Shown piece by piece: positions 34,856-43,482 of a DNA stretch of 57,284 nt; position 1 is the first letter of the stretch, and each line of letters begins with the position of its first letter. The DNA is taken from positions 1 through 57,284 of the forward strand of contig NZ_JALUXE010000010.1 of assembly GCF_027019125.1 (NCBI RefSeq). The letters run 5' to 3'. The DNA comes from Roseovarius sp. Its GTDB lineage: Bacteria > Pseudomonadota > Alphaproteobacteria > Rhodobacterales > Rhodobacteraceae. The translations under genes were made by a program, and so were the position numbers. The notes under the pieces were generated by a model. It was not told the DNA's origin. It was given only the letters and a program-made list of their open reading frames with translations, and did no database searches.

Positions 34856-35263
34856 TCAGCCGCGCAGCCGCGCCTGGTAGTCATGCGCCTGCCAATCGGC
34901 CCGAAAGAGCCAGTCCGCCTCGGGCTGACGGGCGGCGAGGGCATCGGAAATCTCCACCTCGTCAAAGCCCGAGCGCCGGGCCATCGCGTATTGATCGGCA
35001 ATGACGTGACCGCGGGCGCGCAGCCGCCCGGTATAGCCCATCAGCCGCAATTGCCGCGCGATGGAATAGCCGCGCCCATCGGCGGCAGAGGGGAAATCCA
35101 CGCGAATGAAGGTGACACCCTCCAGCCGCCCGGCCAGCGTGGCGGGGTTGGTATCATTGGGCAGATCGAGGGCGGTCGCCTCGGGGCCCGCCTCGGCCAA
35201 GGGGGTGATGGGGGCGGTCCAGTCGTCGGGGCCAAAGCCCCGGTCGGTGACGAGTACGGTCAT
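34856..35263 (-). CDS. DUF934-domain protein of the cysteine biosynthesis operon
   Basis: A 135-residue protein with the family stretches GVTFIRVDFPSAADGRGYSI and LRARGHVIADQYAMARRSGFDEVEI. DUF934 proteins are coded next to cysI/cysH in many proteobacteria and are called putative oxidoreductases; the role is unproven. Its ATG overlaps the cysH stop by four bases (ATGA), with GAGGAG upstream, so it is cotranslated. Confidence 0.92.
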   Translation of the reverse strand: MTVLVTDRGFGPDDWTAPITPLAEAGPEATALDLPNDTNPATLAGRLEGVTFIRVDFPSAADGRGYSIARQLRLMGYTGRLRARGHVIADQYAMARRSGFDEVEISDALAARQPEADWLFRADWQAHDYQARLRG

Positions 35264-35994
35264 GCGGAAACTCCTCTTCGCACCATCTTGCCGTTGACAA
35301 AATGGATGCCACATTCGGTTTTGTCCTGATCGCGCCAGCGGCCCGATCGGGGGTCTTCGCCCGGCTTGACGGGCGTGGTGCAGGGCATGCAGCCAATGGA
35401 GGGATAGCCGCGCGCCACCAGCGGGTGCCGGGGCAGGCGGTTTTCGTCCATATAGGTACGGATATCCTCGGGCGTCCAATGCGCCAGCGGATTGACCTTG
35501 ATCCGGCCTGTCTCTTCCTCGACCTCGAAGAAATCGAGCGTGGCGCGGGTGCCGGACTGATAGCGTTTGCGCCCGGTGATCCAGCCGTCAAAGCCCGCGA
35601 GCGCCTCTTGCAGGGGCACGGTCTTGCGCAGGGCGCAGCAGGCATCGGTATCGCGTTGATGCAGGGTTGCGTCAGGGTCCTGGGCCTTCAAGTCGGCCTG
35701 ATCCGCACGGATGATGCGCAGATCGCTCAGATTGAGCCGCTCGGCCAGTTCCTGTTGGTAGACCAGCGTTTCGGCAAAGAGCATCGCCGTGTCGATAAAG
35801 ATCACCGGCGTGTCGCGACGGGTGACAGAGACCATGTGCAAGAGCACGACGGATTCCGCGCCAAAGCTCGAGACAAGCGCAAGCTTGCCCGCCTGAGGAT
35901 CGCGCAGCGCGTGTTCAAGCACCGACACCGCCGAGTGATGGCGGTACCGGTCGTTGAGCGCGTGAACCCGTGTGATCAGGTCACTCTGCGGCAT
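35260..35994 (-). CDS. cysH: Adenylyl-sulfate (APS-type) reductase CysH
   Basis: A 244-residue enzyme that reduces activated sulfate to sulfite in assimilatory sulfate reduction. It has the double cysteine CCALRKT and the later CMPCTTPV, the CC..CxxC set that holds a [4Fe-4S] cluster in APS-type reductases, which PAPS reductases lack; thus APS is the likely substrate. The catalytic C-terminal cysteine is in ECGIHF. It overlaps the end of cysI by 14 bases. Confidence 0.92.
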   Translation of the reverse strand: MPQSDLITRVHALNDRYRHHSAVSVLEHALRDPQAGKLALVSSFGAESVVLLHMVSVTRRDTPVIFIDTAMLFAETLVYQQELAERLNLSDLRIIRADQADLKAQDPDATLHQRDTDACCALRKTVPLQEALAGFDGWITGRKRYQSGTRATLDFFEVEEETGRIKVNPLAHWTPEDIRTYMDENRLPRHPLVARGYPSIGCMPCTTPVKPGEDPRSGRWRDQDKTECGIHFVNGKMVRRGVSA

Positions 35995-37651
35995 GAGCGC
36001 GAGCCTCTTGATCGTAGAGCGCGGATTTGAAGGGGGCCATCCCGAGGCGGTTGTAGGCTTCGAGGAAGGTCTCTTCCGGTCCTTCGCGCAGGTCGAGATA
36101 GGCGAAGATCACACGCTCGATGGCGGGCACGATCTCGTCATAGGCAAAGCCCGGTCCGGTGCGGGTGCCGATGACGGTGGTCTCGGAGGGATCGCCGCCG
36201 AGGGTGATCTGATAGTTCTCCACCCCCGCACGGTCGAGGCCAAGGATGCCGATATGACCCACGTGGTGATGACCGCAGGCGTTGATGCAACCCGAAATCT
36301 TGATCTGGAGATGGCCCACCTCATGCTCGATCTTGAGCTCTTCGAGCCGGGTGGCGATGCCTTGGGCCACGGGAATCGAGCGGGCAGTGGCGAGGGCGCA
36401 GTAATCCATGCCGGGGCAGGCGATGATATCCGAGGCGAGGCCGATGTTGCCGGTGGCCAGGCCAACGGTTTTCAGGGCCGCATGCACGGCGGGAATGTCG
36501 GCCAAGGCGACATGCGGCAGCACGAGGTTCTGCGCGTGGCTGGCGCGGATGTCGTTATGACCATACCGCTCGGCCAGATCGGCCACGAGGCGCATCTGGT
36601 CGGCAGAGGCATCGCCGGGGGTTTCGCCATGGGCCTTGAGGCTGATCGTGACGATGCCGTGATCGGCGTGTTTATGCGCCGTCACATTGGTATCGGCCCA
36701 GGCACGGAACACCGGATCGGCGTCGCGGGCGGCGTAATAGGGGGCTGCGTCGCGCTCGGACAAGGTGGGTGTGACAAAGGCCGCGTTGATGCGCGCGAGC
36801 CACTCCTGATCGACGCCCGAGAAGGCCGCGCGGCGGCGGGGGAATTCCTCCTCGACCAGCGCGCGGATTTCATCGAGGCCGTTCTCATGCACGGTGATCT
36901 TGATGCGCGCCTTGTACTTGTTGTCGCGCCGTCCGATGCGGTTGTAGGTGGCGAGCACCGCCTCGAGGTAGGGCAGAAGATCGGCACGGGGCAGGAAATC
37001 GCGCAAGAGTTTGGCCACCATCGGCGTGCGGCCCATGCCGCCGCCGACCCAGACCTCGAAGCCGCGCGCGCCGTCGCGCTCGACGATCTTGAGGCCGATG
37101 TCATGGCTCTTCATCACCGCGCGGTCGGAGTCAGAAGCGATCACGGCGATCTTGAACTTGCGCGGCAGGAACTGGAATTCGGGGTGGTCGGTGGACCATT
37201 GCCGCACCAGTTCGGCCACCGGGCGGGGGTCCTCGATTTCATCCGCGGCGGCGCCGGCGAAATGATCGGAGGTGACGTTGCGGATGGTGTTGCCGGAGGT
37301 CTGGATGGCGTGCATCCCCACCTCTGCCAGCGCGTCGAGCATATCCGGCACATCGCGCAGTTGCGGCCAGTTGTACTGGATATTGGTGCGGGTGGTGAAA
37401 TGGCCATAACCCTTGTCCCACCGCTCGGCCAGATAGGCCAGTTGGCGCAGCTTGGCGGGATCGAGCGAGCCATAGGGAATGGCCACGCGCAGCATGTAGG
37501 CGTGCAGTTGCAGGTAAAGCCCGTTCATCAGGCGCAGGGGGCGAAACTCATCCTCGGTCAGGTTGCCGGCGATGCGGCGCTCGACCTGCGCGCGGAACTG
37601 GCGGTTGCGTTCCGCGATGAACGCGGTGTCGAAATCGTTGTATTGATACAT
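35981..37651 (-). CDS. cysI: Ferredoxin-type sulfite (nitrite/sulfite) reductase
   Basis: A 556-residue hemoprotein that reduces sulfite to sulfide using six electrons, with siroheme and a [4Fe-4S] cluster. The ligand cysteines are in CPGMDYC (CX5C) and GCINACGHHH (CX3C). There is no cysJ-type flavoprotein in the cluster, so ferredoxin (with fpr nearby) is a fair guess at donor. It follows the DUF2849 gene by 27 bases and overlaps cysH. Siroheme is provided by the adjacent cysG. Confidence 0.94.
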   Translation of the reverse strand: MYQYNDFDTAFIAERNRQFRAQVERRIAGNLTEDEFRPLRLMNGLYLQLHAYMLRVAIPYGSLDPAKLRQLAYLAERWDKGYGHFTTRTNIQYNWPQLRDVPDMLDALAEVGMHAIQTSGNTIRNVTSDHFAGAAADEIEDPRPVAELVRQWSTDHPEFQFLPRKFKIAVIASDSDRAVMKSHDIGLKIVERDGARGFEVWVGGGMGRTPMVAKLLRDFLPRADLLPYLEAVLATYNRIGRRDNKYKARIKITVHENGLDEIRALVEEEFPRRRAAFSGVDQEWLARINAAFVTPTLSERDAAPYYAARDADPVFRAWADTNVTAHKHADHGIVTISLKAHGETPGDASADQMRLVADLAERYGHNDIRASHAQNLVLPHVALADIPAVHAALKTVGLATGNIGLASDIIACPGMDYCALATARSIPVAQGIATRLEELKIEHEVGHLQIKISGCINACGHHHVGHIGILGLDRAGVENYQITLGGDPSETTVIGTRTGPGFAYDEIVPAIERVIFAYLDLREGPEETFLEAYNRLGMAPFKSALYDQEARAHAAE

Positions 37652-37678
37652 TGGTGTCTCCTGCGCGTGTCGCGTGGG

Positions 37679-37990
37679 TCAGGCGTGGTTCAGGCTGTCG
37701 GCCTGTTTGCCGTGAAAGAGGTTCGAGGGGCCCTTGCGGCGGAAATCCTCGCGGAAATGGGTGGGCTCGGGGCCGTTCACGCCAGGGCGCACATCGGCGA
37801 GATAGGCCCCGACGATTTCGCCCACGCGGGCCTGGGCCTGAAGCAGGCGATAATCGGCATCCGCCTCGTCGGTCAGCACCTCGGCCTCGGCCAGATCGCG
37901 CGACCATGCGTCGGCGGCGGTGAGATAGACGACATCGCCCTCGATCAGGGCGTTGGCGGTGACGACCTTGGGGGTGAATTCTTGGGCCAT
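37679..37990 (-). CDS. DUF2849-domain protein
   Basis: A 103-residue protein starting MAQEFTPKVVTANALIEGDVVYL; DUF2849 genes recur between cysG and cysI in alphaproteobacteria. It begins two bases after the cysG stop, at ATG 37990. The role is not known; from context it serves sulfite or siroheme metabolism. Confidence 0.9.
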   Translation of the reverse strand: MAQEFTPKVVTANALIEGDVVYLTAADAWSRDLAEAEVLTDEADADYRLLQAQARVGEIVGAYLADVRPGVNGPEPTHFREDFRRKGPSNLFHGKQADSLNHA

Positions 37991-37991
37991 G

Positions 37992-39386
37992 TCAGGCAAG
38001 CTCCTGTTTCGAGTGGATCATCTGGGCCTCGGCGGCGCGGGGCGCCAGACCGAGAAAGGTGAGCGCGGGACCGGTGATCGCGGCCTCGGCCAGATCGGCG
38101 GGCAAACGGTCGAGCGTGGTGGCAAGGACACGCTGATCGGGGCGGCTGGCGTTTTCGATCACGGTGACGGGGGTGGCGCGGTCGGCCCCGTGCATGATCA
38201 ACCGGCCCTGGATGAAGCGCGCGGATTTCTTGCCCATGTAGATCGCGGCCACCTCGCCGGGACGGGCGAGCGCGGACCAGTCGTGATCGGCAAAGCCCTT
38301 CATGTCATGGCCGGTCAAGAAACGCACCGAGGCGTTGCGGCCGCGTTGCGTGAGGCTCTGACCGATGCTGGCGACCGAGGCCGAGGCTGCGGTGATGCCC
38401 GGCACCACATGCCACGAAATCCCGGCGGCGGTGACAGCCTCGATTTCCTCGTCCAGGCGGCCAAAGACCGTGGGATCGCCCCCCTTGAGGCGCACGACCT
38501 GCGCGCCAGTGGCGGCATGTTCGACGATCAGGGCGTTGATCGCCTCTTGTGACATGGATTTTCCAAAGCCTTCTTTGCCGGCGTCGATCAGGATCGCCTC
38601 GCGGCGGGCGAGTTCGAGGATTTCGGGTGTCACGAGCCGGTCGTGGATCACCACATCGGCGGTATCGAGCGCCTTGCGGGCCTTGAGGGTCAAAAGCTCT
38701 GGATCGCCCGGACCGGCACCGACAAAGGCCACGTGACCCTCGCGCGCGTCCGCGTTCCTGTGTTTTTCAAGAATGGTTTGCAAGGCGGCCTTGACGTGCT
38801 CTTCGCCGCCCTGATCCATCGCGCGGGGGCCTGCGTTGAAATAGTAATCGGCCCAGAAATCACGACGGCGGCGGCCCATGGGCAGCACATCGGCCGCCTT
38901 GCGAAAGGCCTTGCCAAGACGTGCGAGGGGGCCAAGCGTGGCGGGCAGGCGCGCCTCGAGATCGGCCTTGATGGCGCGGGCCAGAACCGGGGCCGCGCCT
39001 TCGGTCCCGATGGCCACGGTCACCGGATCACGGTCGACGATGGCGGGGGTGATGAATTGGCTGTCCTCGAGGTTGTCCACGATGTTCACAAGCGCCCCGT
39101 CCGCCCGTGCGATGGCCGATGTGCGGGCATCCTCGGCGGCATCCTCGTCGGCGGCGTAGAAGAGCACGGCGCAGAGGGCGTCGCCGGGCTGCATCGCGCG
39201 ACGAATGAGATGCAGCCGACCCTCGGAAGCCCACTGCGCGATCTCGGGGGCGGGTTCGGCGGCGAAAACGGTCAGATGTGCCTCGGTCTTGAGCAACAGA
39301 CGCAGTTTGGCCAAGGCAGCCTCACCGCCGCCCGAAAGAACGATGCGGCGTCCCTCGACGGCGAGAAAGATCGGGAAATGTTTCAT
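37992..39386 (-). CDS. cysG: Siroheme synthase CysG (multifunctional)
   Basis: A 464-residue enzyme that makes siroheme from uroporphyrinogen III: an N-terminal dehydrogenase/ferrochelatase part (VLSGGGEAALAKLRLL, with GGG) and a C-terminal uroporphyrinogen methyltransferase part (VAFVGAGPGDPELLTLKA, VRLKGGDPTVFGR, and the VPGITAA stretch). Length fits the E. coli type. First gene of the cysG-DUF2849-cysI-cysH-DUF934 operon; divergent from an Lrp-type regulator 147 bases away. Confidence 0.95.
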   Translation of the reverse strand: MKHFPIFLAVEGRRIVLSGGGEAALAKLRLLLKTEAHLTVFAAEPAPEIAQWASEGRLHLIRRAMQPGDALCAVLFYAADEDAAEDARTSAIARADGALVNIVDNLEDSQFITPAIVDRDPVTVAIGTEGAAPVLARAIKADLEARLPATLGPLARLGKAFRKAADVLPMGRRRRDFWADYYFNAGPRAMDQGGEEHVKAALQTILEKHRNADAREGHVAFVGAGPGDPELLTLKARKALDTADVVIHDRLVTPEILELARREAILIDAGKEGFGKSMSQEAINALIVEHAATGAQVVRLKGGDPTVFGRLDEEIEAVTAAGISWHVVPGITAASASVASIGQSLTQRGRNASVRFLTGHDMKGFADHDWSALARPGEVAAIYMGKKSARFIQGRLIMHGADRATPVTVIENASRPDQRVLATTLDRLPADLAEAAITGPALTFLGLAPRAAEAQMIHSKQELA

Positions 39387-39420
39387 CGGGCGGGCCTCGG
39401 GGAACGGTTTGACTCTGCCC

Positions 39421-39510
39421 CTAATATAGGAAATATTCCCGGTTAAGCGCCATACGTCGACGGGAATAAGGAAGTTTGTTCCAAACTGCGTCGGGTCTGG
39501 TTGGAATGTT
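39421..39510. promoter_or_regulatory. Divergent control region between cysG and the Lrp-like regulator gene
   Basis: Two inverted repeats: TATTCCCG (39434-39441) with CGGGAATA (39461-39468), 19 bases apart; and TTCCAA (39479-39484) with TTGGAA (39501-39506), 16 bases apart. They are natural candidates for binding of the AsnC/Lrp protein, acting on its own gene and on cysG. Not tested. Confidence 0.5.
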
Positions 39511-39532
39511 TCGACAAAAGGAAGAAATTGGA

Positions 39533-39994
39533 ATGGCTGTTCGCCTCGACGATCTGGATCGGAAAATCCTTGTGCAGTTGCAGGAGGATGGGGGGCAATC
39601 TCTGGACGATATTGCCAAGAACGTGGGCAGTTCCAAGACGCCGGTGTGGAACCGGATTCGCAAGATGCGCGAGGCGGGGGTGATCCGGCAGCAGACCTAT
39701 CTGCTGGACCCGGAGTCGTTGGGCTTCGAGGCGTGTTTTTTCGTGCTGATCCGCACGTCAGAGCATGACGCAGGCTGGCAGGCGGCGTTTCTGAAGGCGC
39801 TCAAGGCGCGCCCCGAAGTGCAGGAGGCGCACCGTCTGGCGGGGGATATCGACTATATCCTCAAGGTGCGGGTGGCCAATGCGCGGGCCTATGACGTGTT
39901 CTACCAAGCCCTGATTTCAGAGGTGAAGGTGCATAACGTCACGGCGCTCTTGTCGATGGAAGAGATCAAATCGACCACGATGTTGCCGCTCTGA
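39533..39994 (+). CDS. Lrp/AsnC-family transcriptional regulator
   Basis: A 153-residue DNA-binding protein: helix-turn-helix LDDLDRKILVQLQEDGGQSL, DDIAKNVGSSKTPVWNRIRKM, and a C-terminal RAM effector-binding domain (FVLIRTSEHDAGWQ). The effector is usually an amino acid. The divergent position by the cysG operon suggests control of sulfur assimilation, with cysteine-linked signals a guess. The ATG at 39533 has AAGGAAG upstream. Confidence 0.93.
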   Translation: MAVRLDDLDRKILVQLQEDGGQSLDDIAKNVGSSKTPVWNRIRKMREAGVIRQQTYLLDPESLGFEACFFVLIRTSEHDAGWQAAFLKALKARPEVQEAHRLAGDIDYILKVRVANARAYDVFYQALISEVKVHNVTALLSMEEIKSTTMLPL

Positions 39995-40000
39995 GATGTT

Positions 40001-40070
40001 TGGGGGCGCTGCCCCCGTCCCGGACCCTGTCCGGGACTCCCCCGGAGTATTTCTGCCATAAAGAAGCGGG
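40001..40070. repeat. Dispersed palindromic intergenic repeat (Rhodobacteraceae type)
   Basis: Hairpin GGGGGCGCTGCCCCC (40002-40016), hairpin GTCCCGGACCCTGTCCGGGA, then CCCCCGGAGTATTTCTGCCA and TAAAGAAGCGGGG. The tail is the same core as at 8766-8794. Located between convergent genes, it may work as a terminator for both. I recall such elements widely in this family but have not counted them. Confidence 0.65.
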
Positions 40071-40071
40071 G

Positions 40072-40821
40072 TCAGGCCTGTTCAAGCGCGGTGATGATCG
40101 GTGAAAAATCCGCAGCGGTCAGGCTTGCGCCGCCGACGAGCGCGCCATCGACATCGTCCAGCGCGAAAATCTCGGAGGCATTTGCCGGTTTGACAGAGCC
40201 GCCGTAGAGCAGGCGAAAGCCCATCGCGGCCTCTGGACCAAAGCGTGCGCGGAGTTCGCTGCGCAGGAAACGATGCACTTCGGAAATCTGCGAGGGGCTG
40301 GGGGTGAGGCCGGTACCGATGGCCCAGATGGGTTCGTAGGCGATCACGGTATTCGCGCCGGTGGCCGTCTCGGGCAGGGAATGGCGCAACTGATCGGCGA
40401 TGACATCGAGGGTCTGGGCCGCCTCGCGCTCGGCCTCGGATTCGCCGAGGCAGATCACAGCGGTGAGATGGGCGTGATGGGCCGCCGCGGCCTTGGAGGC
40501 GACAAGCGCGCTCTCTTCGCCGTGATCCTGCCGCCGCTCGGAATGGCCCAGAATGACCGCCACGGCCCCGGCATCGGCGAGCATCGGAGCGGAGATGTCG
40601 CCGGTATGCGCCCCGGAGGCGGCGGCATGGCAATCCTGCGCGCCGATCATCAGGGGGCTGTCGGCGCTGAGGCCAGCGGCCTGAACGATCAGGGTGGCCG
40701 GTGGGCAGATCAGGACATCGACGCCAGGCGCGGGGTGGGTGGCGATGAGGGTTTGCAGCTCTGTCAGGCTGGCATTGGTGCCGTTCATTTTCCAATTGCC
40801 AGCGGCAAGCTTGCGTCTCAT
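40072..40821 (-). CDS. tpiA: Triosephosphate isomerase
   Basis: A 249-residue TIM-barrel enzyme interconverting dihydroxyacetone phosphate and glyceraldehyde 3-phosphate. Seen: start [14 protein letters not shown] (K at the active site), GHSERR (catalytic His), and [10 protein letters not shown] (catalytic Glu), then [12 protein letters not shown] at 40821; the frame upstream does not fit the family start. It is the last gene of a tandem set with SufA-like and SufT genes. Confidence 0.97.
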   Translation of the reverse strand: MRRKLAAGNWKMNGTNASLTELQTLIATHPAPGVDVLICPPATLIVQAAGLSADSPLMIGAQDCHAAASGAHTGDISAPMLADAGAVAVILGHSERRQDHGEESALVASKAAAAHHAHLTAVICLGESEAEREAAQTLDVIADQLRHSLPETATGANTVIAYEPIWAIGTGLTPSPSQISEVHRFLRSELRARFGPEAAMGFRLLYGGSVKPANASEIFALDDVDGALVGGASLTAADFSPIITALEQA

Positions 40822-40863
40822 GCGTATAATGTCCAGTTCTTGAAAAGACTTGTGAGGCAAAGC

Positions 40864-41214
40864 TCACATATTGGCGAATTTGATCGACTCGCCGCAGCCG
40901 CAGGCCTCGGTCACGTTGGGATTGTTGAAGACAAACCCGGATTCAAGGAGCGAGGTCTTGTAATCGATCTCGGTGCCGAAAAGGAACATCTGTGCCATGG
41001 GGGCGATCAGCACGCGCGCGCCGTCCTGCTCGATCACCTCGTCATGGGGATCAATCTCGGTCACGTAGTCCATGGTATATTCCATGCCCGCGCAGCCGCC
41101 TTTCTTGACGCCGATCCTGAGACCTTGATGGCCATCGCGCTGCATCAGCCGGGTGATCTGGCTCACGGCGGCGGGCGTCATGGTGACGGGCGGTTTGCCG
41201 GGTATGCCAAACAT
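40864..41214 (-). CDS. sufA: A-type iron-sulfur cluster carrier (SufA/IscA family)
   Basis: A 116-residue carrier with three conserved cysteines: GGCAGMEY and the C-terminal EACGCGES. It takes or passes Fe-S clusters to apo-proteins, and fits with SufT just upstream. The symbol is by family; the exact type (SufA, IscA or ErpA) cannot be told from sequence alone. Confidence 0.93.
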   Translation of the reverse strand: MFGIPGKPPVTMTPAAVSQITRLMQRDGHQGLRIGVKKGGCAGMEYTMDYVTEIDPHDEVIEQDGARVLIAPMAQMFLFGTEIDYKTSLLESGFVFNNPNVTEACGCGESIKFANM

Positions 41215-41243
41215 AAGATCAGCCTCTCAATCCGTTGATTTAT

Positions 41244-41606
41244 TTACATGAACCCAAGTTCAAGGCGTGCTTCGTCGCTCATCATGTCCATCCCCCAGGG
41301 CGGTTCCCACACGAGGTGAACATCGACCTGCTTGATACCGGCCAGAGGTTCGATCGCGTCGGCCACCCAGCCCGGCATTTCGCCTGCCACGGGGCAGCCG
41401 GGCGCTGTCAGGGTCATGGTGATTGAAACCGCGTTTTCCGCGTCGATATCAATCGTATAGATCAGGCCGAGATCATAGATATTGACCGGAATTTCCGGGT
41501 CATACACGGTGCGGCAGGCCTCGACCACCTGATCGAAGAGCGGGTGATCGGTGCTGGAAGGCGCGATCAGCGGGGCCCCTTCGAGCGGCTCTGAACTGTT
41601 CATCAT
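41244..41606 (-). CDS. sufT: SufT / MIP18-family Fe-S assembly factor (DUF59)
   Basis: A 120-residue protein with the DUF59 core DPEIPVNIYDLGLIYTIDI and the cysteine stretch TAPGCPVAGEMPGW. SufT supports maturation of Fe-S proteins in the SUF system. Start MMNSSEPLEG at 41606. It lies 29 bases before the sufA gene, so the two are cotranscribed. No other suf genes are in the window. Confidence 0.93.
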   Translation of the reverse strand: MMNSSEPLEGAPLIAPSSTDHPLFDQVVEACRTVYDPEIPVNIYDLGLIYTIDIDAENAVSITMTLTAPGCPVAGEMPGWVADAIEPLAGIKQVDVHLVWEPPWGMDMMSDEARLELGFM

Positions 41607-41684
41607 GATCGTATCCTGCGGTTATCCTGAGCAAACATATAGGGTTTATCGGCGCGCGCGTCCAGAGGTTGACGACGGGGGTTG

Positions 41685-43103
41685 TCACGCGTTTCGGTCA
41701 TCGCCGGATTTGCGCCGCCGCACAGGCACCGGGCGCACGCGGGTTTCGATCATCTCGTAGAGCGCGCCGGTGATGTTCTTGCCGCTGGCCCCTTCGATGC
41801 CCTCGAAGCCGGGGGAGGAATTGACCTCGAGCACCTTGGGGCCGGTGTCGGAACGCAAGAGGTCCACGCCCGCCATGTTGAGGTCAAAAACGCGGGCGGC
41901 GCGGATGGCGGTCTCGCGCTCGGCCTTGGTGATGCGGATGGTCTTGGCGGTGCCGCCGCGATGCAGGTTGGAGCGGAAATCGCCCTCGGCCCCGGTGCGT
42001 TTCATCGAGGCCACCACCTTGCCGCCGACAACGAGACAGCGGATGTCTTCGCCTGCCGCTTCCTTGACGAAATCCTGCACAAGGAAATTTGCCTTGAGCC
42101 CGCGAAACGCGTCGATGACCGACTCGGCGGCCTTCTTGGTTTCGGCCAGCACCACGCCCTTGCCCTGGGTCGATTCGAGCAGTTTGACGATCAGGGGGGC
42201 TGTGCCGACAAGGGCCATGAGGTTGCCGGTGTCCTTGGGCGAGGCGGCGAAGGCGGTGTTGGGCATGCCCACCTGCGCGCGCGCCATGAGCTGATGGGCA
42301 TAGAGTTTGTCGCGGCTGGCGATGATGCCCGCCGACGGGTTGACGCAGAAGGTGCCGATGGTTTCGAACTGGCGGATCACGGCGGCACCATAGGCGGTGA
42401 TCGAGGCCCCGATGCGGGGGATCACCGCGTCATAGCGGGGCAGGCGCTTGCCGTCGTAATGCACCTCGGGGGCGAGCGCGTTGATCGCCATGTAACAGCG
42501 GGTGGTGTCGATCACCTCGACCGTGTGGCCGCGCGCTTCGCCTTCCTCGACGATGCGGCGGGTGGAATAGTTATCCTCGCGGCTGAGCACGGCGATGCGC
42601 AGGGCGCGCTTTGGCTGGGCGGTGCGGACGCGGGCGGTGTGATAGACGTCATAGCTGAGTTCGGGTTGCAGAAACCGGTCCGTGGCGACAATCGAGATGT
42701 GATCCTTGAGCGCCTGCCGGCCCAGGAGCATCCGGCTTGTCATGCTGGAGCGGTTGGTGAGGGTGATCTCGATGGGCCATGTATCGCCGCCCACCGAGAG
42801 TTTCGAGGCGATGACATAGCGCAATTCCCGCTCGCCATTCGACGAGGTCACATCGCGCCGGTCGATGATCGGCGCGGAACAGGGGATGATCAGGTCATCG
42901 CGCCCCGGAATGGGATGCACGGTGAAGCGGACCTTGGGGCGCGAGGCGGGACCGAAGGTTTCGATGTCGAAGGCATGCAGCGCCGAGGTGCGCGCGCCGG
43001 TGTCGACCTTGGCTTTGATCGCGGGCACGCCAAGATCGGGCAGTCCGACCCATTCCTCCCAGCCGAATTGCAGGGGCTGGGGGCTGTCTGGCGTATCGGT
43101 CAT
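41685..43103 (-). CDS. rimK: RimB-RimK fusion: retropepsin-like domain joined to an ATP-grasp ligase
   Basis: A 472-residue protein in two parts. Residues about 15-150 form a retropepsin-like aspartic domain with the DTG triad ([18 protein letters not shown]34) as in RimB. From about residue 175 to the end is an ATP-grasp ligase like RimK, which adds glutamate to the C-terminus of ribosomal protein S6 ([49 protein letters not shown]). Both are separate proteins in rimABK operons of pseudomonads. Ordinary RimK has about 300 residues, so the extra N-terminus is real. Confidence 0.9.
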   Translation of the reverse strand: MTDTPDSPQPLQFGWEEWVGLPDLGVPAIKAKVDTGARTSALHAFDIETFGPASRPKVRFTVHPIPGRDDLIIPCSAPIIDRRDVTSSNGERELRYVIASKLSVGGDTWPIEITLTNRSSMTSRMLLGRQALKDHISIVATDRFLQPELSYDVYHTARVRTAQPKRALRIAVLSREDNYSTRRIVEEGEARGHTVEVIDTTRCYMAINALAPEVHYDGKRLPRYDAVIPRIGASITAYGAAVIRQFETIGTFCVNPSAGIIASRDKLYAHQLMARAQVGMPNTAFAASPKDTGNLMALVGTAPLIVKLLESTQGKGVVLAETKKAAESVIDAFRGLKANFLVQDFVKEAAGEDIRCLVVGGKVVASMKRTGAEGDFRSNLHRGGTAKTIRITKAERETAIRAARVFDLNMAGVDLLRSDTGPKVLEVNSSPGFEGIEGASGKNITGALYEMIETRVRPVPVRRRKSGDDRNA

Positions 43104-43206
43104 CGGGCATATCCTGTTGCGTTTTGCGCGGCTAGGGCGGCGCGTGGCGCCTCTCTACTTGGGATGGCCGTGAGGATGCAAGGAAAGCGCGGTGCGTTCC
43201 TTTGCG

Positions 43207-43482
43207 TTACTTGTTGATATCCTCGCGGATCACGCGGCTCTGATCATCGGAGGCGCGAAAGAGCCGCCGCAGGATGACCCATGCGGCCAGAGAGAGGAGG
43301 GCGAAAAGGGCGAGCAGGGCCGTCAGGCCAAGGTTGAGCGGAAGCAGCACGAGGAGCGCCACGAGGGCAGCGCCGACCGCGAATCCGAGAAAAATGAAGC
43401 CGGGCACGAGAATTTCGAGAATGGCCAGCCCAAGGGCCGCCGCGAGCCAGACCCACCAGAGATGCCAGAGGACCGTTTCCAT
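43207..43482 (-). CDS. NfeD-family short membrane protein
   Basis: A 91-residue membrane protein: hydrophobic segments within LWWVWLAAALGLAILEILVPGF and LALFALLSLAAWVILRRLF, with the short form of NfeD. NfeD proteins sit beside an SPFH (band 7) gene, as here, where the start overlaps the SPFH stop by one base (TGATG). Thought to help in membrane protein quality control. Confidence 0.9.
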   Translation of the reverse strand: METVLWHLWWVWLAAALGLAILEILVPGFIFLGFAVGAALVALLVLLPLNLGLTALLALFALLSLAAWVILRRLFRASDDQSRVIREDINK

